From NCBI RefSeq assembly GCF_020819595.1, contig NZ_JAJHNP010000017.1, forward strand, positions 1 through 64,000: 64,000 nucleotides of DNA, written 5' to 3'. Shown one piece after another: positions 26,030 through 34,209 of this stretch. Made by a program: the position numbers and the translations under genes. Position 1 is the first letter of the stretch; each line of letters starts with the position of its first letter. The notes beneath the pieces are model-generated. The model was not told the origin of the DNA and ran no database searches. It worked only from the letters and a program-made list of their open reading frames with translations. Origin of the DNA: Streptomyces barringtoniae. GTDB taxonomy: Bacteria > Actinomycetota > Actinomycetes > Streptomycetales > Streptomycetaceae.

Positions 26030-27127
26030 GTGTCCGCAGTCTCCGACCGCCTGCCGACCTTCCCCTGGGACAAGCTGGAGCCGTACAAGAAGACGGCCGC
26101 CGCGCATCCGGACGGGATGGTCGACCTCTCCGTGGGCACCCCGGTCGACCCGGTGCCCGAACTGATCCAGAAGGCCCTGGTCGACGCGGCCGACTCCCCG
26201 GGCTACCCGACCGTCTGGGGCACCCCGGCGCTGCGCGACGCGATCACCGGCTGGCTCCAGCGCCGTCTGGGCGCCCGGGACGTGACCCACCGCCACGTCC
26301 TGCCGGTCGTCGGCTCCAAGGAACTGGTCGCCTGGCTGCCGACCCAGCTCGGCCTCGGCCCCGGCGACAGGGTGGCCTACCCGCGCCTCGCCTACCCCAC
26401 CTACGAGGTCGGCGCCCGCCTGGCCCGCGCCGACTACGAGGTCTACGACGACCCGCGCGACCTCGACCCGGCCGGCCTGAAGCTCCTGTGGCTGAACTCC
26501 CCGTCCAACCCCACGGGCAAGGTCCTCTCGAAGGAGGACCTGACCGGCATCGTGGCCTGGGCCCGCGAGCACGGCGTCCTGCTGTTCTCCGACGAGTGCT
26601 ACCTGGAGCTGGGCTGGGAGGCCGACCCGGTCTCCGTCCTGCACCCGGACGTCAACGGCGGCTCCTACGACGGCATCGTCGCTGTCCACTCCCTCTCCAA
26701 GCGCTCCAACCTGGCGGGCTACCGCGCGGCCTTCATCGCCGGCGACCCGGCCGTCCTGGGCCCGCTGCTGGAGATCCGCAAGCACGGCGGCATGATGACC
26801 CCGGCACCGACCCAGGCGGCCGTGGTGGCGGCCCTCGGCGACGACGAGCACGTCCGCGTCCAGCGCGAGCGTTACGCCGCCCGCCGCGAGGCCCTCCGGG
26901 CGGCTCTGCTGGGCCACGGCTTCCGCATCGAGCACAGCGAGGCGAGTCTCTACCTCTGGGCCACCCGCGGGGAGTCCTGCTGGACCACGGTCGCCCACCT
27001 GGCTGACCTGGGCATCCTCGTCGCCCCCGGCGACTTCTACGGGGAGGCGGGCGAAAGGTTCGTACGCGTGGCCCTGACAGCGACGGACGAACGCATCCAG
27101 GCAGCGGTGTCCCGCCTGACGGCGTAG
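26030..27127 (+). CDS. dapC: Succinyldiaminopimelate transaminase (DapC-like)
   Basis: 365-aa class I/II PLP aminotransferase. The GTG start (VSAVSDRLPTFPWDKL) has AAAGGGAG upstream. Family motifs: GTPVDPVPELIQKAL, substrate loop WGTPALRDAI, LNSPSNPTGKVLS, and the PLP lysine in SLSKRSNLAGYR near residue 224. The family converts N-succinyl-2-amino-6-ketopimelate to succinyl-LL-DAP for lysine and peptidoglycan. dapE for the following step lies 2 kb on, at 29032. Close relatives with other substrates exist, but the neighbourhood supports DapC. Confidence 0.92.
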   Translation: MSAVSDRLPTFPWDKLEPYKKTAAAHPDGMVDLSVGTPVDPVPELIQKALVDAADSPGYPTVWGTPALRDAITGWLQRRLGARDVTHRHVLPVVGSKELVAWLPTQLGLGPGDRVAYPRLAYPTYEVGARLARADYEVYDDPRDLDPAGLKLLWLNSPSNPTGKVLSKEDLTGIVAWAREHGVLLFSDECYLELGWEADPVSVLHPDVNGGSYDGIVAVHSLSKRSNLAGYRAAFIAGDPAVLGPLLEIRKHGGMMTPAPTQAAVVAALGDDEHVRVQRERYAARREALRAALLGHGFRIEHSEASLYLWATRGESCWTTVAHLADLGILVAPGDFYGEAGERFVRVALTATDERIQAAVSRLTA

Positions 27128-27193
27128 AGCCCCCGCCGTACCCCTGCACAACCGCAACAACCGCAACCGCAACAACCACACCACACAAGGCAA

Positions 27194-27221
27194 CGGGGCC
27201 CAGGGAACTCCCTGGACCCCG
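27194..27221. terminator. Bidirectional terminator between converging dapC and secreted-protein genes
   Basis: A hairpin of a 12-bp stem (cggggcccaggga against tccctggaccccg, one wobble) with a short loop. It lies between the dapC stop (27127) and the stop of the converging gene (27241). Confidence 0.75.
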
Positions 27222-27240
27222 TCACCGGTCGAAGCGACGC

Positions 27241-27654
27241 TCAGCCACCCAGCGGCAGCCCCTGCACCGGCAGGTTGGTCACCCCACCCTTCGTTGCGCT
27301 GGACGCGGCGCCCCCGAGGACTTCCCCTGCCGCCCCGGCAGCGCCGCCGGCGGCCTGCTGCGCGACCGGCGCCGTCTTCTTCACGGCACCGCCGCCGGTC
27401 TTGGCCGCGGCCGGCACCGTCTGCTCGACCGCCTTGCCGCCCGTGTGGCCCGCGAGTGAGGTGACGTTCTGCGCGGCACCGTCGACGCTGTCGGCGACGT
27501 GCGCTCCGTCCAGGGCGGTCAGACCACCCACGTTCGGGGCCGCCGGCAGGTTCGTGGCCGCACCGGCGGAGCCGGCCGCACCGACCCCGGCTGCCGCTCC
27601 CGCTGCGACGAGCAGCGCGGCACGGGCGATCCGGCGGGTCAGAGGGAGGGACAT
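27241..27654 (-). CDS. Secreted Ala/Gly-rich protein of unknown function
   Basis: 137-aa protein with a clear signal peptide (MSLPLTRRIARAALLVAAGA, cleavage near AGA-ATN at about residue 33). The mature part is rich in Ala, Gly, Val and Thr and ends in PVQGLPLGG. No cysteines or catalytic motifs are seen. Relatives occur in many Streptomyces, sometimes labelled ATP-binding without visible support; I see no nucleotide-binding motif. Its upstream region (27655-27941) is AT-richer than the surroundings and holds an imperfect palindrome. Confidence 0.8.
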   Translation of the reverse strand: MSLPLTRRIARAALLVAAGAAAGVGAAGSAGAATNLPAAPNVGGLTALDGAHVADSVDGAAQNVTSLAGHTGGKAVEQTVPAAAKTGGGAVKKTAPVAQQAAGGAAGAAGEVLGGAASSATKGGVTNLPVQGLPLGG

Positions 27655-27769
27655 GATGCTCCATTCGACGGAAGAGAACGGTGTTGTGTGTCCGGTCCGT
27701 GTCGTGGCCCGGACGCCGTGACTACCGCTCGAAGCCCGCGAAGGTTGCGGACGTCCCAGGTAAAGAATG

Positions 27770-27788
27770 GATAACGCATCGCATTATC
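27770..27788. promoter_or_regulatory. Imperfect palindrome upstream of the secreted-protein gene
   Basis: GATAACGCATCGCATTATC pairs at seven of nine positions around a central base. It sits about 120 bases upstream of the 27654 start in an AT-rich patch, with a second GGATAA a few bases on. The spacing suits a regulator-binding site or promoter-proximal operator; no regulator can be named. Confidence 0.35.
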
Positions 27789-27941
27789 AGGTGTGGATAA
27801 AAACGGGCAAAGAACGTCTGCCCGAAATCCCGCAGAATCCTTACGGCCTTGATTTTCCAGGGAACTCGGGAGACGGTACGCCTCCCCTCCCGGCCGCCGC
27901 CCCGACCGGCCCCGTACAACCCCTGGGAGGGATCTCCCGTA

Positions 27942-28934
27942 CTACTGTCCGGTCACGATCCGGACGACGCCCAGGGACGCCCCCACACCGCCCGTCCCGT
28001 CCGACGCGGCCGGCTTCCACTGCCCGCCACCGCTTCCCGCGGCCCACTCCCGACCCGCGTACGCCACCCGCTGGATGTGCAGCGCCGAGGAGTTGGCCAC
28101 GGCCCACTGCGCCAGCTGCCAGCCCCGCTGCCGCTCGCCGCGCCCGATCGCGTCCACCTTCGTGCCCTGCGGCACCGGCACGGTCACCGTCCGCCCCTGC
28201 GCGGTCGCGGTCACACTCGGCGAGGGAGAGGGCGACGGCACGGGCGTACCGCCCACCTCCGCACCGGTCTCCTGCAGCGCGTCCCGCCCGAAGTCCCGTA
28301 CCAGCGCGGCCCGCACCGCGTCCGGACCCGTCGCCGAGGCCGTGGTCTCCGGGCGCCCGTCGCAGGTCAGCGTGGCCGCCGAGCGCCCGGTCAGTGCCGC
28401 CGCCAGCAGCTGCGCGTCCGACTCGTGCTTGGCGTACGCCTCCGGGTAGCCGCTGCGCTGGACCTCCTGGGCCGCCCTGGTCAGCGGCAGATCGGTGTAG
28501 TTCGGCACCTTGGCCAGGTGCGCGTAGAAGATGCCCGCCGCGTACGCCGGGTCCATGATCTGCTGCTCGGTGCCCCAGCCCTGCGAGGGCCGCTGCTGGA
28601 ACAGGCCCAGCGAGTCCCGGTCGCCGTGCTCGATGTTGCGCAGCCCCGACTCCTGCAGGGCGGTCGCCAGCGCGATCGTCACCGCCCGCTCGGGCATCCC
28701 GCGCCCGGTGCCGACCGCCGCGATCGTCGCCGCGTTCACCGCCTGCTCCGGCGTGAACTCGTACGACGTTCTGTCACCGTAGTCCGAGACCACCTTGCAG
28801 CCGCGCGCTCCGCCGCCTCCGGTGACGTACTGCACCACGAGGTACGCGGCGACGCCGCACAGGACCAACAGGGCCGCACCGAAACGGAAGAGGCGGCCGC
28901 GACGCTTGGGACGGGTGGGGGACGGCTCTGGCAC
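27942..28934 (-). CDS. Membrane-anchored lysozyme-like (transglycosylase-fold) protein
   Basis: About 330-aa protein starting at GTG (read as MPEPSPTRPKRRGRLFRF) with one N-terminal TM helix (about 17-38). Outside it is a lysozyme-superfamily region: AVTIALATALQESGLRNIEH with a likely catalytic Glu in LQESGL, GLFQQRPSQGWG, and DPAYAAGIFYAHL. A Ser/Pro linker (TPVPSPSPSPSVTATAQG) follows, then a C-terminal segment ALHIQRVAYAGREWAAGSG. Homologs are often labelled heavy-metal transporter, which nothing here supports. The open frame extends far upstream, but that part is antisense to dapE and not protein-like. Confidence 0.85.
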   Translation of the reverse strand: MPEPSPTRPKRRGRLFRFGAALLVLCGVAAYLVVQYVTGGGGARGCKVVSDYGDRTSYEFTPEQAVNAATIAAVGTGRGMPERAVTIALATALQESGLRNIEHGDRDSLGLFQQRPSQGWGTEQQIMDPAYAAGIFYAHLAKVPNYTDLPLTRAAQEVQRSGYPEAYAKHESDAQLLAAALTGRSAATLTCDGRPETTASATGPDAVRAALVRDFGRDALQETGAEVGGTPVPSPSPSPSVTATAQGRTVTVPVPQGTKVDAIGRGERQRGWQLAQWAVANSSALHIQRVAYAGREWAAGSGGGQWKPAASDGTGGVGASLGVVRIVTGQ

Positions 28935-29031
28935 GCGTACAAGGTACTTGAGGCCCGACGCGACCTCACGGGGGGTTACCGGACAGCGCTTGCCCGCCGC
29001 CCCCGCCAGGCGGCGCGCTAGGGTCGACGCC

Positions 29032-30111
29032 ATGGCCGACACCTCGCTTGACCTCACGCTCGACGCCGCCGCGCTCACCGCGCAGCTCGTGGACTTCCCC
29101 TCCGAGAGCGGCACCGAGAAGCCGCTCGCGGACGCCGTCGAGACCGCCCTGCGCGCCCTGCCGCACCTGACGGTCGACCGCCACGGCAACAACGTGATCG
29201 CCCGTACGCACCTGGGGCGCGCCGAGCGGGTGATTCTGGCCGGCCACATCGACACGGTCCCGATCGCGGACAACGTGCCCTCCCGCCTCGACGAGGACGG
29301 CGTGCTGTGGGGCTGCGGCACCTGCGACATGAAGTCGGGCGTCGCGGTGCAGCTGCGCATCGCGGCCACGGTCCCCGCCCCCAACCGCGACCTGACCTTC
29401 GTCTTCTACGACAACGAGGAGGTCGCCGCCGAACTCAACGGCCTCAAGCACGTGGCCGCGGCCCACCCGGAGTGGCTCGAGGGCGACTTCGCGGTCCTGC
29501 TGGAGCCCTCCGACGGCGAGGTCGAGGGCGGCTGCCAGGGCACCCTGCGGGTGCTGCTGAGGACGAAGGGCGAGCGCGCCCACTCGGCACGCTCCTGGAT
29601 GGGCTCCAACGCCATCCACGCGGCGTCCCCGATCCTGGCCCGTCTGGCCGCCTACGAGCCCCGCTACCCCGTGATCGACGGCCTGGAGTACCGCGAGGGA
29701 CTGAACGCGGTGGGCATCAGCGGCGGGGTCGCCGGCAACGTCATCCCCGACGAGTGCGTGGTGACGGTCAACTTCCGCTACGCCCCCGACCGCACGGAGG
29801 AGGAGGCGATCGCGCACGTCCGCGAGGTGTTCGCGGACTGCGGCGTGGAGGAGTTCGTGGTCGACGACCACAGTGGCGGGGCCCTGCCCGGCCTCTCCCA
29901 CCCGGCCGCCGCGGCCTTCATCGAGGCGGTGGGCGGCACCCCCCACCCCAAGTACGGCTGGACGGACGTCTCCCGCTTCTCCGCGCTGGGCATCCCGGCC
30001 GTCAACTACGGCCCCGGCAACCCGCACTTGGCCCACAAGCGCGACGAGCGGGTGGAGACGGCCAAGATCCTCGCGGGCGAGGAACGCCTGCGGAACTGGC
30101 TCACCGCGTAG
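29032..30111 (+). CDS. dapE: Succinyl-diaminopimelate desuccinylase DapE
   Basis: 359-aa zinc peptidase of the M20 family. ILAGHIDTVPIADN gives the first metal His and Asp; CGTCDMKSG has the bridging Asp; FYDNEEVAAELNGL holds the general-base Glu and metal Glu; the C-terminal NYGPGNPHLAHKRDE supplies the last His. It hydrolyses N-succinyl-LL-DAP to LL-DAP. The start ATG was preferred over an upstream in-frame extension that overlaps the divergent gene. It is divergent from the lysozyme-like gene (97 bases) and followed by a LOG-family gene, as in M. tuberculosis Rv1202-Rv1205. Confidence 0.94.
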   Translation: MADTSLDLTLDAAALTAQLVDFPSESGTEKPLADAVETALRALPHLTVDRHGNNVIARTHLGRAERVILAGHIDTVPIADNVPSRLDEDGVLWGCGTCDMKSGVAVQLRIAATVPAPNRDLTFVFYDNEEVAAELNGLKHVAAAHPEWLEGDFAVLLEPSDGEVEGGCQGTLRVLLRTKGERAHSARSWMGSNAIHAASPILARLAAYEPRYPVIDGLEYREGLNAVGISGGVAGNVIPDECVVTVNFRYAPDRTEEEAIAHVREVFADCGVEEFVVDDHSGGALPGLSHPAAAAFIEAVGGTPHPKYGWTDVSRFSALGIPAVNYGPGNPHLAHKRDERVETAKILAGEERLRNWLTA

Positions 30112-30243
30112 GACGCCGTACGGCGGGTGCGCGGCGCAGGACGCCCGTACGGCGCACGCGTGCCGGACATGCGCTCGTCCCCCCTCCGTAACCGGCGTGG
30201 ATCTACGCTGAGGTGGAACCACCCCCGAGCGGAGGGAGCGCAC

Positions 30244-31002
30244 ATGCCTACCGGCAACCCCGAGGGGAAGAAGATCCCGCCGGACGAGCAGCGGCTCGGA
30301 CCGGTCCTCCGGCGGCGCGGGCAGGTGACGGCCAGTACGACCGACCAGCGCCTGCTGGACGCCGGCGGCCCCTCGGACTGGGTCCACACCGACCCCTGGC
30401 GCGTGCTCCGCATCCAGTCGGAGTTCATCGAGGGCTTCGGCACGCTGGCCGAACTCCCGCCTGCCATCAGCGTGTTCGGCTCGGCGCGTACGCCGGTGGA
30501 CTCGCCGGAGTACGACGCCGGGGTGCGGCTCGGCCGCGGCCTGGTCGAGGCGGGCTGGGCCGTGATCACGGGCGGCGGGCCGGGCGCGATGGAGGCGGCC
30601 AACAGGGGCGCCTGCGAGGCGGGCGGCGTCTCGGTCGGCCTCGGCATCGAGCTGCCCTTCGAGCAGGGGCTGAACCCCTACGTCGACATCGGGCTGAACT
30701 TCCGCTACTTCTTCGTCCGCAAGATGATGTTCGTGAAGTACGCGCAGGGTTTCGTGGTCCTGCCCGGCGGCCTCGGCACGCTCGACGAACTCTTCGAGGC
30801 GCTGACCCTGGTCCAGACCCAGAAGGTCACCCGCTTCCCGATCGTCCTCTTCGGCAGCGAGTACTGGGGCGGCCTGGTGTCCTGGCTGAAGAACACCCTG
30901 GTGGCCCAGGGCAAGGCGGCGGAGAAGGACCTGCTGCTGTTCCACGTCACGGACGAGGTGGACGAGGCGGTGGCCCTGGTGTCGAAGGAGGCGGGCCGCT
31001 AG
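30244..31002 (+). CDS. LOG-family protein (TIGR00730)
   Basis: 252-aa protein of the LOG/lysine decarboxylase-like family. It has the phosphoribohydrolase signature GGGPGAMEAANRGA (the PGGxGTxxE partner is PGGLGTLDELFE) and ISVFGSARTPVD. Family members cleave cytokinin or nucleoside 5'-monophosphates; the old label lysine decarboxylase is not supported by these motifs. The N-terminal 60 residues are charged and specific to actinobacteria. The ATG has a GGAGGGAG ribosome site. It lies downstream of dapE and converges on folP2. Confidence 0.92.
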   Translation: MPTGNPEGKKIPPDEQRLGPVLRRRGQVTASTTDQRLLDAGGPSDWVHTDPWRVLRIQSEFIEGFGTLAELPPAISVFGSARTPVDSPEYDAGVRLGRGLVEAGWAVITGGGPGAMEAANRGACEAGGVSVGLGIELPFEQGLNPYVDIGLNFRYFFVRKMMFVKYAQGFVVLPGGLGTLDELFEALTLVQTQKVTRFPIVLFGSEYWGGLVSWLKNTLVAQGKAAEKDLLLFHVTDEVDEAVALVSKEAGR

Positions 31003-31015
31003 CGGGCCGGGAGGC

Positions 31016-31049
31016 GGGGCTCCGGCCGGCGCCCACTGGGCGGAGCCCC
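31016..31049. terminator. Bidirectional terminator between LOG and folP-like genes
   Basis: Inverted repeat ggggctccg/cggagcccc with an inner gccc/gggc pairing, lying between two converging stop codons (31002 and 31057). Confidence 0.6.
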
Positions 31050-31056
31050 CGGTCGG

Positions 31057-31917
31057 TCAGGCCAGACCCCGCCGAGCCACCGCCGGCACCCGGTGCCCGG
31101 CGATCGACGCCACCATCTCCAGCACCTGCCGGGTCTCCGCCACCTCGTGCACCCGGTACACCCGCGCCCCGAGCCACGCCGACACCGCGGTCGTCGCCAA
31201 CGTACCGATCAACCGCTCCTTCACCGGCCGGTCCAGCGTCTCCCCGACGAAGTCCTTGTTGGACAGCGACACCAGCACCGGCCACCCCGTGGCGACCATC
31301 TCGTCCAGCCGCCGCGTCGCCTCCAGGCTGTGCCGCGTGTTCTTCCCGAAGTCGTGCCCGGGATCGATCAGCACCGACTCCCGCGGCACCCCGAGCGCCA
31401 CCGCCCGCTCGGCCAGACCCACGGTGACGTCCAGGATGTCGGCCATCACGTCGTCGTACGTCACCCGATGCGGGCGCGTACGCGGCTGCACACCCCCCGC
31501 GTGCGTGCACACCAGCCCCACCCCGTACCGCGCGGCGACCTCGGCGAGCCCCGGATCGACGCCGCCCCACGCGTCGTTCAGCAGATCCGCCCCCGCCTCG
31601 CACACCGCCTCGCCGACCTCGGCCCGCCAGGTGTCCACGCTGATCACCACGTCCGGGAAACGCCGCCGCACCTCGGCCACGAAACCGACCGTCCGCCGCG
31701 CCTCCTCCTCGGCCGTGACCTCCTCGCCCGGCCCGGCCTTCACCCCGCCGATGTCGATGATCGCGGCGCCCTCGGCAACGGCCTGCTCCACGCGTGCGAG
31801 GGCCGGCTCGTCGCGGAACGTGGCCCCTTGGTCGTAGAAGGAGTCCGGAGTCCGGTTCACGATCGCCATGATCACCGGCTCTTGGGGTCCGAATTCCCGC
31901 CTGCCCAGCCTGAGCAT
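31057..31917 (-). CDS. folP2: Dihydropteroate synthase homolog (FolP2-like)
   Basis: 286-aa TIM-barrel protein of the DHPS family: IMAIVNRTPDSFYDQGATF, IIDIGGVKAGPGEEVTAEEE, ISVDTWRAEVGEAVCEAG, and LIDPGHDFGKNTRHSLEATR. The start MLRLGRREFG has AGGAGAGG upstream. The context (LOG gene upstream, DivIVA-like and tag genes divergent) is that of M. tuberculosis Rv1207 (folP2), not of the folate operon folP1. The mycobacterial FolP2 protein is reported to lack DHPS activity, so folate synthesis should not be assumed for this gene. Confidence 0.88.
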   Translation of the reverse strand: MLRLGRREFGPQEPVIMAIVNRTPDSFYDQGATFRDEPALARVEQAVAEGAAIIDIGGVKAGPGEEVTAEEEARRTVGFVAEVRRRFPDVVISVDTWRAEVGEAVCEAGADLLNDAWGGVDPGLAEVAARYGVGLVCTHAGGVQPRTRPHRVTYDDVMADILDVTVGLAERAVALGVPRESVLIDPGHDFGKNTRHSLEATRRLDEMVATGWPVLVSLSNKDFVGETLDRPVKERLIGTLATTAVSAWLGARVYRVHEVAETRQVLEMVASIAGHRVPAVARRGLA

Positions 31918-32054
31918 CAGCCGTGACCTCTCCTTGTACGTCCCGCGGTACAACCGTCTGTGACCCTAACTGTCAGACTCGCATGGCACGATCGGACCCA
32001 GACAGATTCAGCGTCCGGCACAACGTCCGGCACGGAGCGTGGGGACCCCTGGCG

Positions 32055-32411
32055 ATGGTGATGTTCTTGTTCCTGGTCGTCGCGCTGGCCGTCGTGGTCG
32101 GCGCGGTGACGCTCGCCGTGGTGGGCGGCAGCGGAAGCGGCCCCCTGCCGGAGGTGGCACCGGAGCGGCTGCAGGACCCGCTGCCCCCGGACCGCCCGGT
32201 GAACCGCGCGGACGTGGACAGCCTGCGCTTCCCGGTCTCCCCGCGCGGCTACCGCATGGCGGACGTCGACGACGCCCTCGGCCGGCTCGGCGCCGAGCTC
32301 GCCGAGCGGGACGCCCGTATCGCCGACCTGGAGTCGGCGCTGGCAGGCGCCAGAGCCGCGGCGGCACACGTCCGCATGGAGAAGCCCGATCACCCCGAGG
32401 ACCAGCGATGA
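32055..32411 (+). CDS. DivIVA-domain small membrane protein
   Basis: About 118-aa protein: an N-terminal TM helix (MVMFLFLVVALAVVVGAVTL), then a DivIVA-like motif PVSPRGYRMADVDDALGRLG and a short coiled coil (LAERDARIADLESALAGARA). The in-frame ATG at 31983 would add 24 polar residues; the downstream ATG was chosen because it places the TM helix at the N-terminus, as in the Rv1209 relatives. Its stop overlaps the start of tag (ATGA). Proteins of this type may sense membrane curvature or septa, but that is family inference. Confidence 0.82.
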   Translation: MVMFLFLVVALAVVVGAVTLAVVGGSGSGPLPEVAPERLQDPLPPDRPVNRADVDSLRFPVSPRGYRMADVDDALGRLGAELAERDARIADLESALAGARAAAAHVRMEKPDHPEDQR

Positions 32412-32998
32412 GCGACGGCACCGCCCTCCCCGGGCCCGACGGCGCCCTGCGCTGCCCCTGGGCCCTGTCGACCGACGACTATGTGTCGTACCACGACGAG
32501 GAGTGGGGCCGCCCGGTCCACGGCGACGACGCCCTCTTCGAGCGGATCAGCCTGGAGGCCTTCCAGTCGGGCCTGTCCTGGATCACGATCCTGCGCCGCC
32601 GCGAGGGCTTCCGCGCCGCCTTCGCCGGCTTCCGCATCGAGAAGGTCGCCGCCTTCACGGAGGAGGACCGCGAGCGCCTGCTGGCCGATGCGGGCATCAT
32701 CCGCAACCGCGCCAAGATCGACGCCACGCTCGCCAACGCGCGCGTGCTCGCCGACTGGGCGGAGGGCGAGCTGGACGAGCTGATCTGGTCCCACGCACCG
32801 GCCCCGGCCGGCCGCCCCGCGCCGAAGACCCTCGCCGACGTCCCGGCCGTGACCCCGGAGTCCACGGCCCTGTCCAGGGCCCTGAAGAAACGGGGCCTCA
32901 GATTCGTCGGCCCGACGACGGCGTACGCGCTGATGCAGGCCTGCGGCCTGGTCGACGACCACCTGGAAGCATGCGTGGCGAGAGGAGCGGGCGTCTGA
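32408..32998 (+). CDS. tag: DNA-3-methyladenine glycosylase I
   Basis: 196-aa TagI enzyme: CPWALSTDDYVSYHDEEWGR with conserved Tyr, His and Glu-Trp-Gly, and GLSWITILRRREGFRAAFAG containing the HhH-type core. The C-terminal zinc-ligand pattern is partly changed: the usual closing Cys-His pair near the end appears as HLEACVARG. It removes 3-methyladenine from DNA. The start overlaps the DivIVA-like gene by four bases, and the 3' end overlaps the GNAT gene by 28 bases. Confidence 0.94.
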   Translation: MSDGTALPGPDGALRCPWALSTDDYVSYHDEEWGRPVHGDDALFERISLEAFQSGLSWITILRRREGFRAAFAGFRIEKVAAFTEEDRERLLADAGIIRNRAKIDATLANARVLADWAEGELDELIWSHAPAPAGRPAPKTLADVPAVTPESTALSRALKKRGLRFVGPTTAYALMQACGLVDDHLEACVARGAGV

Positions 32999-33645
32999 CC
33001 GCCGGGTCCCGAACCCTGGCCGAGATCCTGGACGCGGCGGCCAGGGGACGCTTCCCGGCGCCCGACGGCGGTACGACGGTGGTGCCGCAGCCGAGCCGTC
33101 GCGACGCCGGAGTGATCGCGTTCACCGCCCACTCCGTGGTGTTCACCGACGAGGACCCCGACTGGGTGCGCAGCACGCTCGCCTCCCTCGACTGCGACGA
33201 GCTGGCGGCGGCGATGAACCCCCGCTTCCTGGCCTCGTTCCTTGCCCGCACGGGCCGGTCCACCGACACGATCGACCTGCTCACCGTGGCGGGCTCCCTG
33301 CCCGGCGACCCCCCGCTGGAACTGCGGGAACTCGCCGACCCGGACCATCCGCGGGTGCGCAGTGCACGGGCGCGCCGGGACGATGTGCGCGTCTGGGCGA
33401 CGGACGGGGGAGTGGTCGTCCTCGGGCGGGGCGTGGCGGGCCGCTGGGAGACGGCGATCGAGGTGGACGAGGACGTACGCCACCGGGGGCTGGGCCGGGC
33501 GCTGGCCACCGCCGCCCGGCACCTCGTTCCCCCGGGCGCATCGGTCTGGTCGCAGCAGGCCGCCGGGAACGCCCGCAGCGTGCGCGCCTTCCAGGCGGCC
33601 GGCTACCGGCCCGTGGGCGCGGAGGCCCTCCTCATCGCCCACTAG
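32971..33645 (+). CDS. GNAT-family acetyltransferase
   Basis: 224-aa protein. Only the C-terminal part is clearly GNAT: the acetyl-CoA loop VDEDVRHRGLGRALATAA and the motif QQAAGNARSVRAFQAAGYRP. The N-terminal 110 residues (AGVIAFTAHSVVFTDEDPDW, LLTVAGSLPGD) recur in related Streptomyces proteins. The ATG lies inside the 3' end of tag, preceded by GGAAG. The substrate is unknown. It is the last gene before the tandem-repeat block. Confidence 0.87.
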   Translation: MRGERSGRLTAGSRTLAEILDAAARGRFPAPDGGTTVVPQPSRRDAGVIAFTAHSVVFTDEDPDWVRSTLASLDCDELAAAMNPRFLASFLARTGRSTDTIDLLTVAGSLPGDPPLELRELADPDHPRVRSARARRDDVRVWATDGGVVVLGRGVAGRWETAIEVDEDVRHRGLGRALATAARHLVPPGASVWSQQAAGNARSVRAFQAAGYRPVGAEALLIAH

Positions 33646-33719
33646 GCCCCCAGTCCCGCCGCCCGCTCCGCCCTCTTGGCCAACGCGAAAGCCCCCGCGC
33701 ATCGCACGCCAGGCCTCCC

Positions 33720-34200
33720 GGTCCGGTCCGATCGCCCGGCAGGCGCGGAGGGCCTGCGCGTCGCGGGCCAGGCTCGTCCGGTCCGTGGTTCACCGCTGTT
33801 CGGTCCGGTCCGCGCCTGCTCGGCGTGGAGGGTCTGGGCATCGCGGGCCGGGCTCGTCCGGTCCGCGGTCTGCCGCCGTTCGGTTCGGTCCGGTCGCCTG
33901 GCAGACGTGGACGGCCTGCGCTCCGCGCGCCCGGTCCGCCCCGGTCCGTGGTTTGCCGCCGTTCGTTTCGGTCCGGTCGACTGGTCGGCGTGGAGGGTCT
34001 GGGCATCGCGGGCCAGGCTCGTCCGGTCCGTGGTCTGCCGCTGTTCGGTTCGGTCCGGTCGCCTGGCAGACGTGGAGGGTCAAGGCATCGCGGGCCGGGG
34101 CCGTTCGGTCCGCGGTCCGTCGCCGCCCGGTCCGGTCCGATCGCCCGGCCCGCGCGGAGGGCCTTCGCAGTGTGCGCCAGGGCTGCCGGTCACCGGACCG
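33720..34200. repeat. Tandem array of about six 82-bp units in a convergent intergenic region
   Basis: Units begin near 33720, 33802, 33882, 33965, 34047 and 34129 (the last is degenerate and incomplete), with lengths of 82, 80, 83, 82 and 82 bases. A typical unit runs from ggttcggtccggtcgcctgg through ggcatcgcgggcc and ctcgtccggtccg to tgccgctgttc. The length is not a multiple of three and the reading frame slips between units, so it is not a repeat protein. It fills most of the 564-base gap between a GNAT gene and the converging enoyl-CoA hydratase gene. No function is known to me. Confidence 0.9.
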
Positions 34201-34209
34201 GATGTCGTC

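Noticed and set aside
28935..29384. N-terminal extension of the lysozyme-like protein to 29384
   Set aside because: The segment is antisense to the start of dapE and rich in Arg/Ser without structure.
33720..34200. CRISPR array
   Set aside because: Repeats are 82 bp long and contiguous with no unique spacers, and there are no cas genes nearby.
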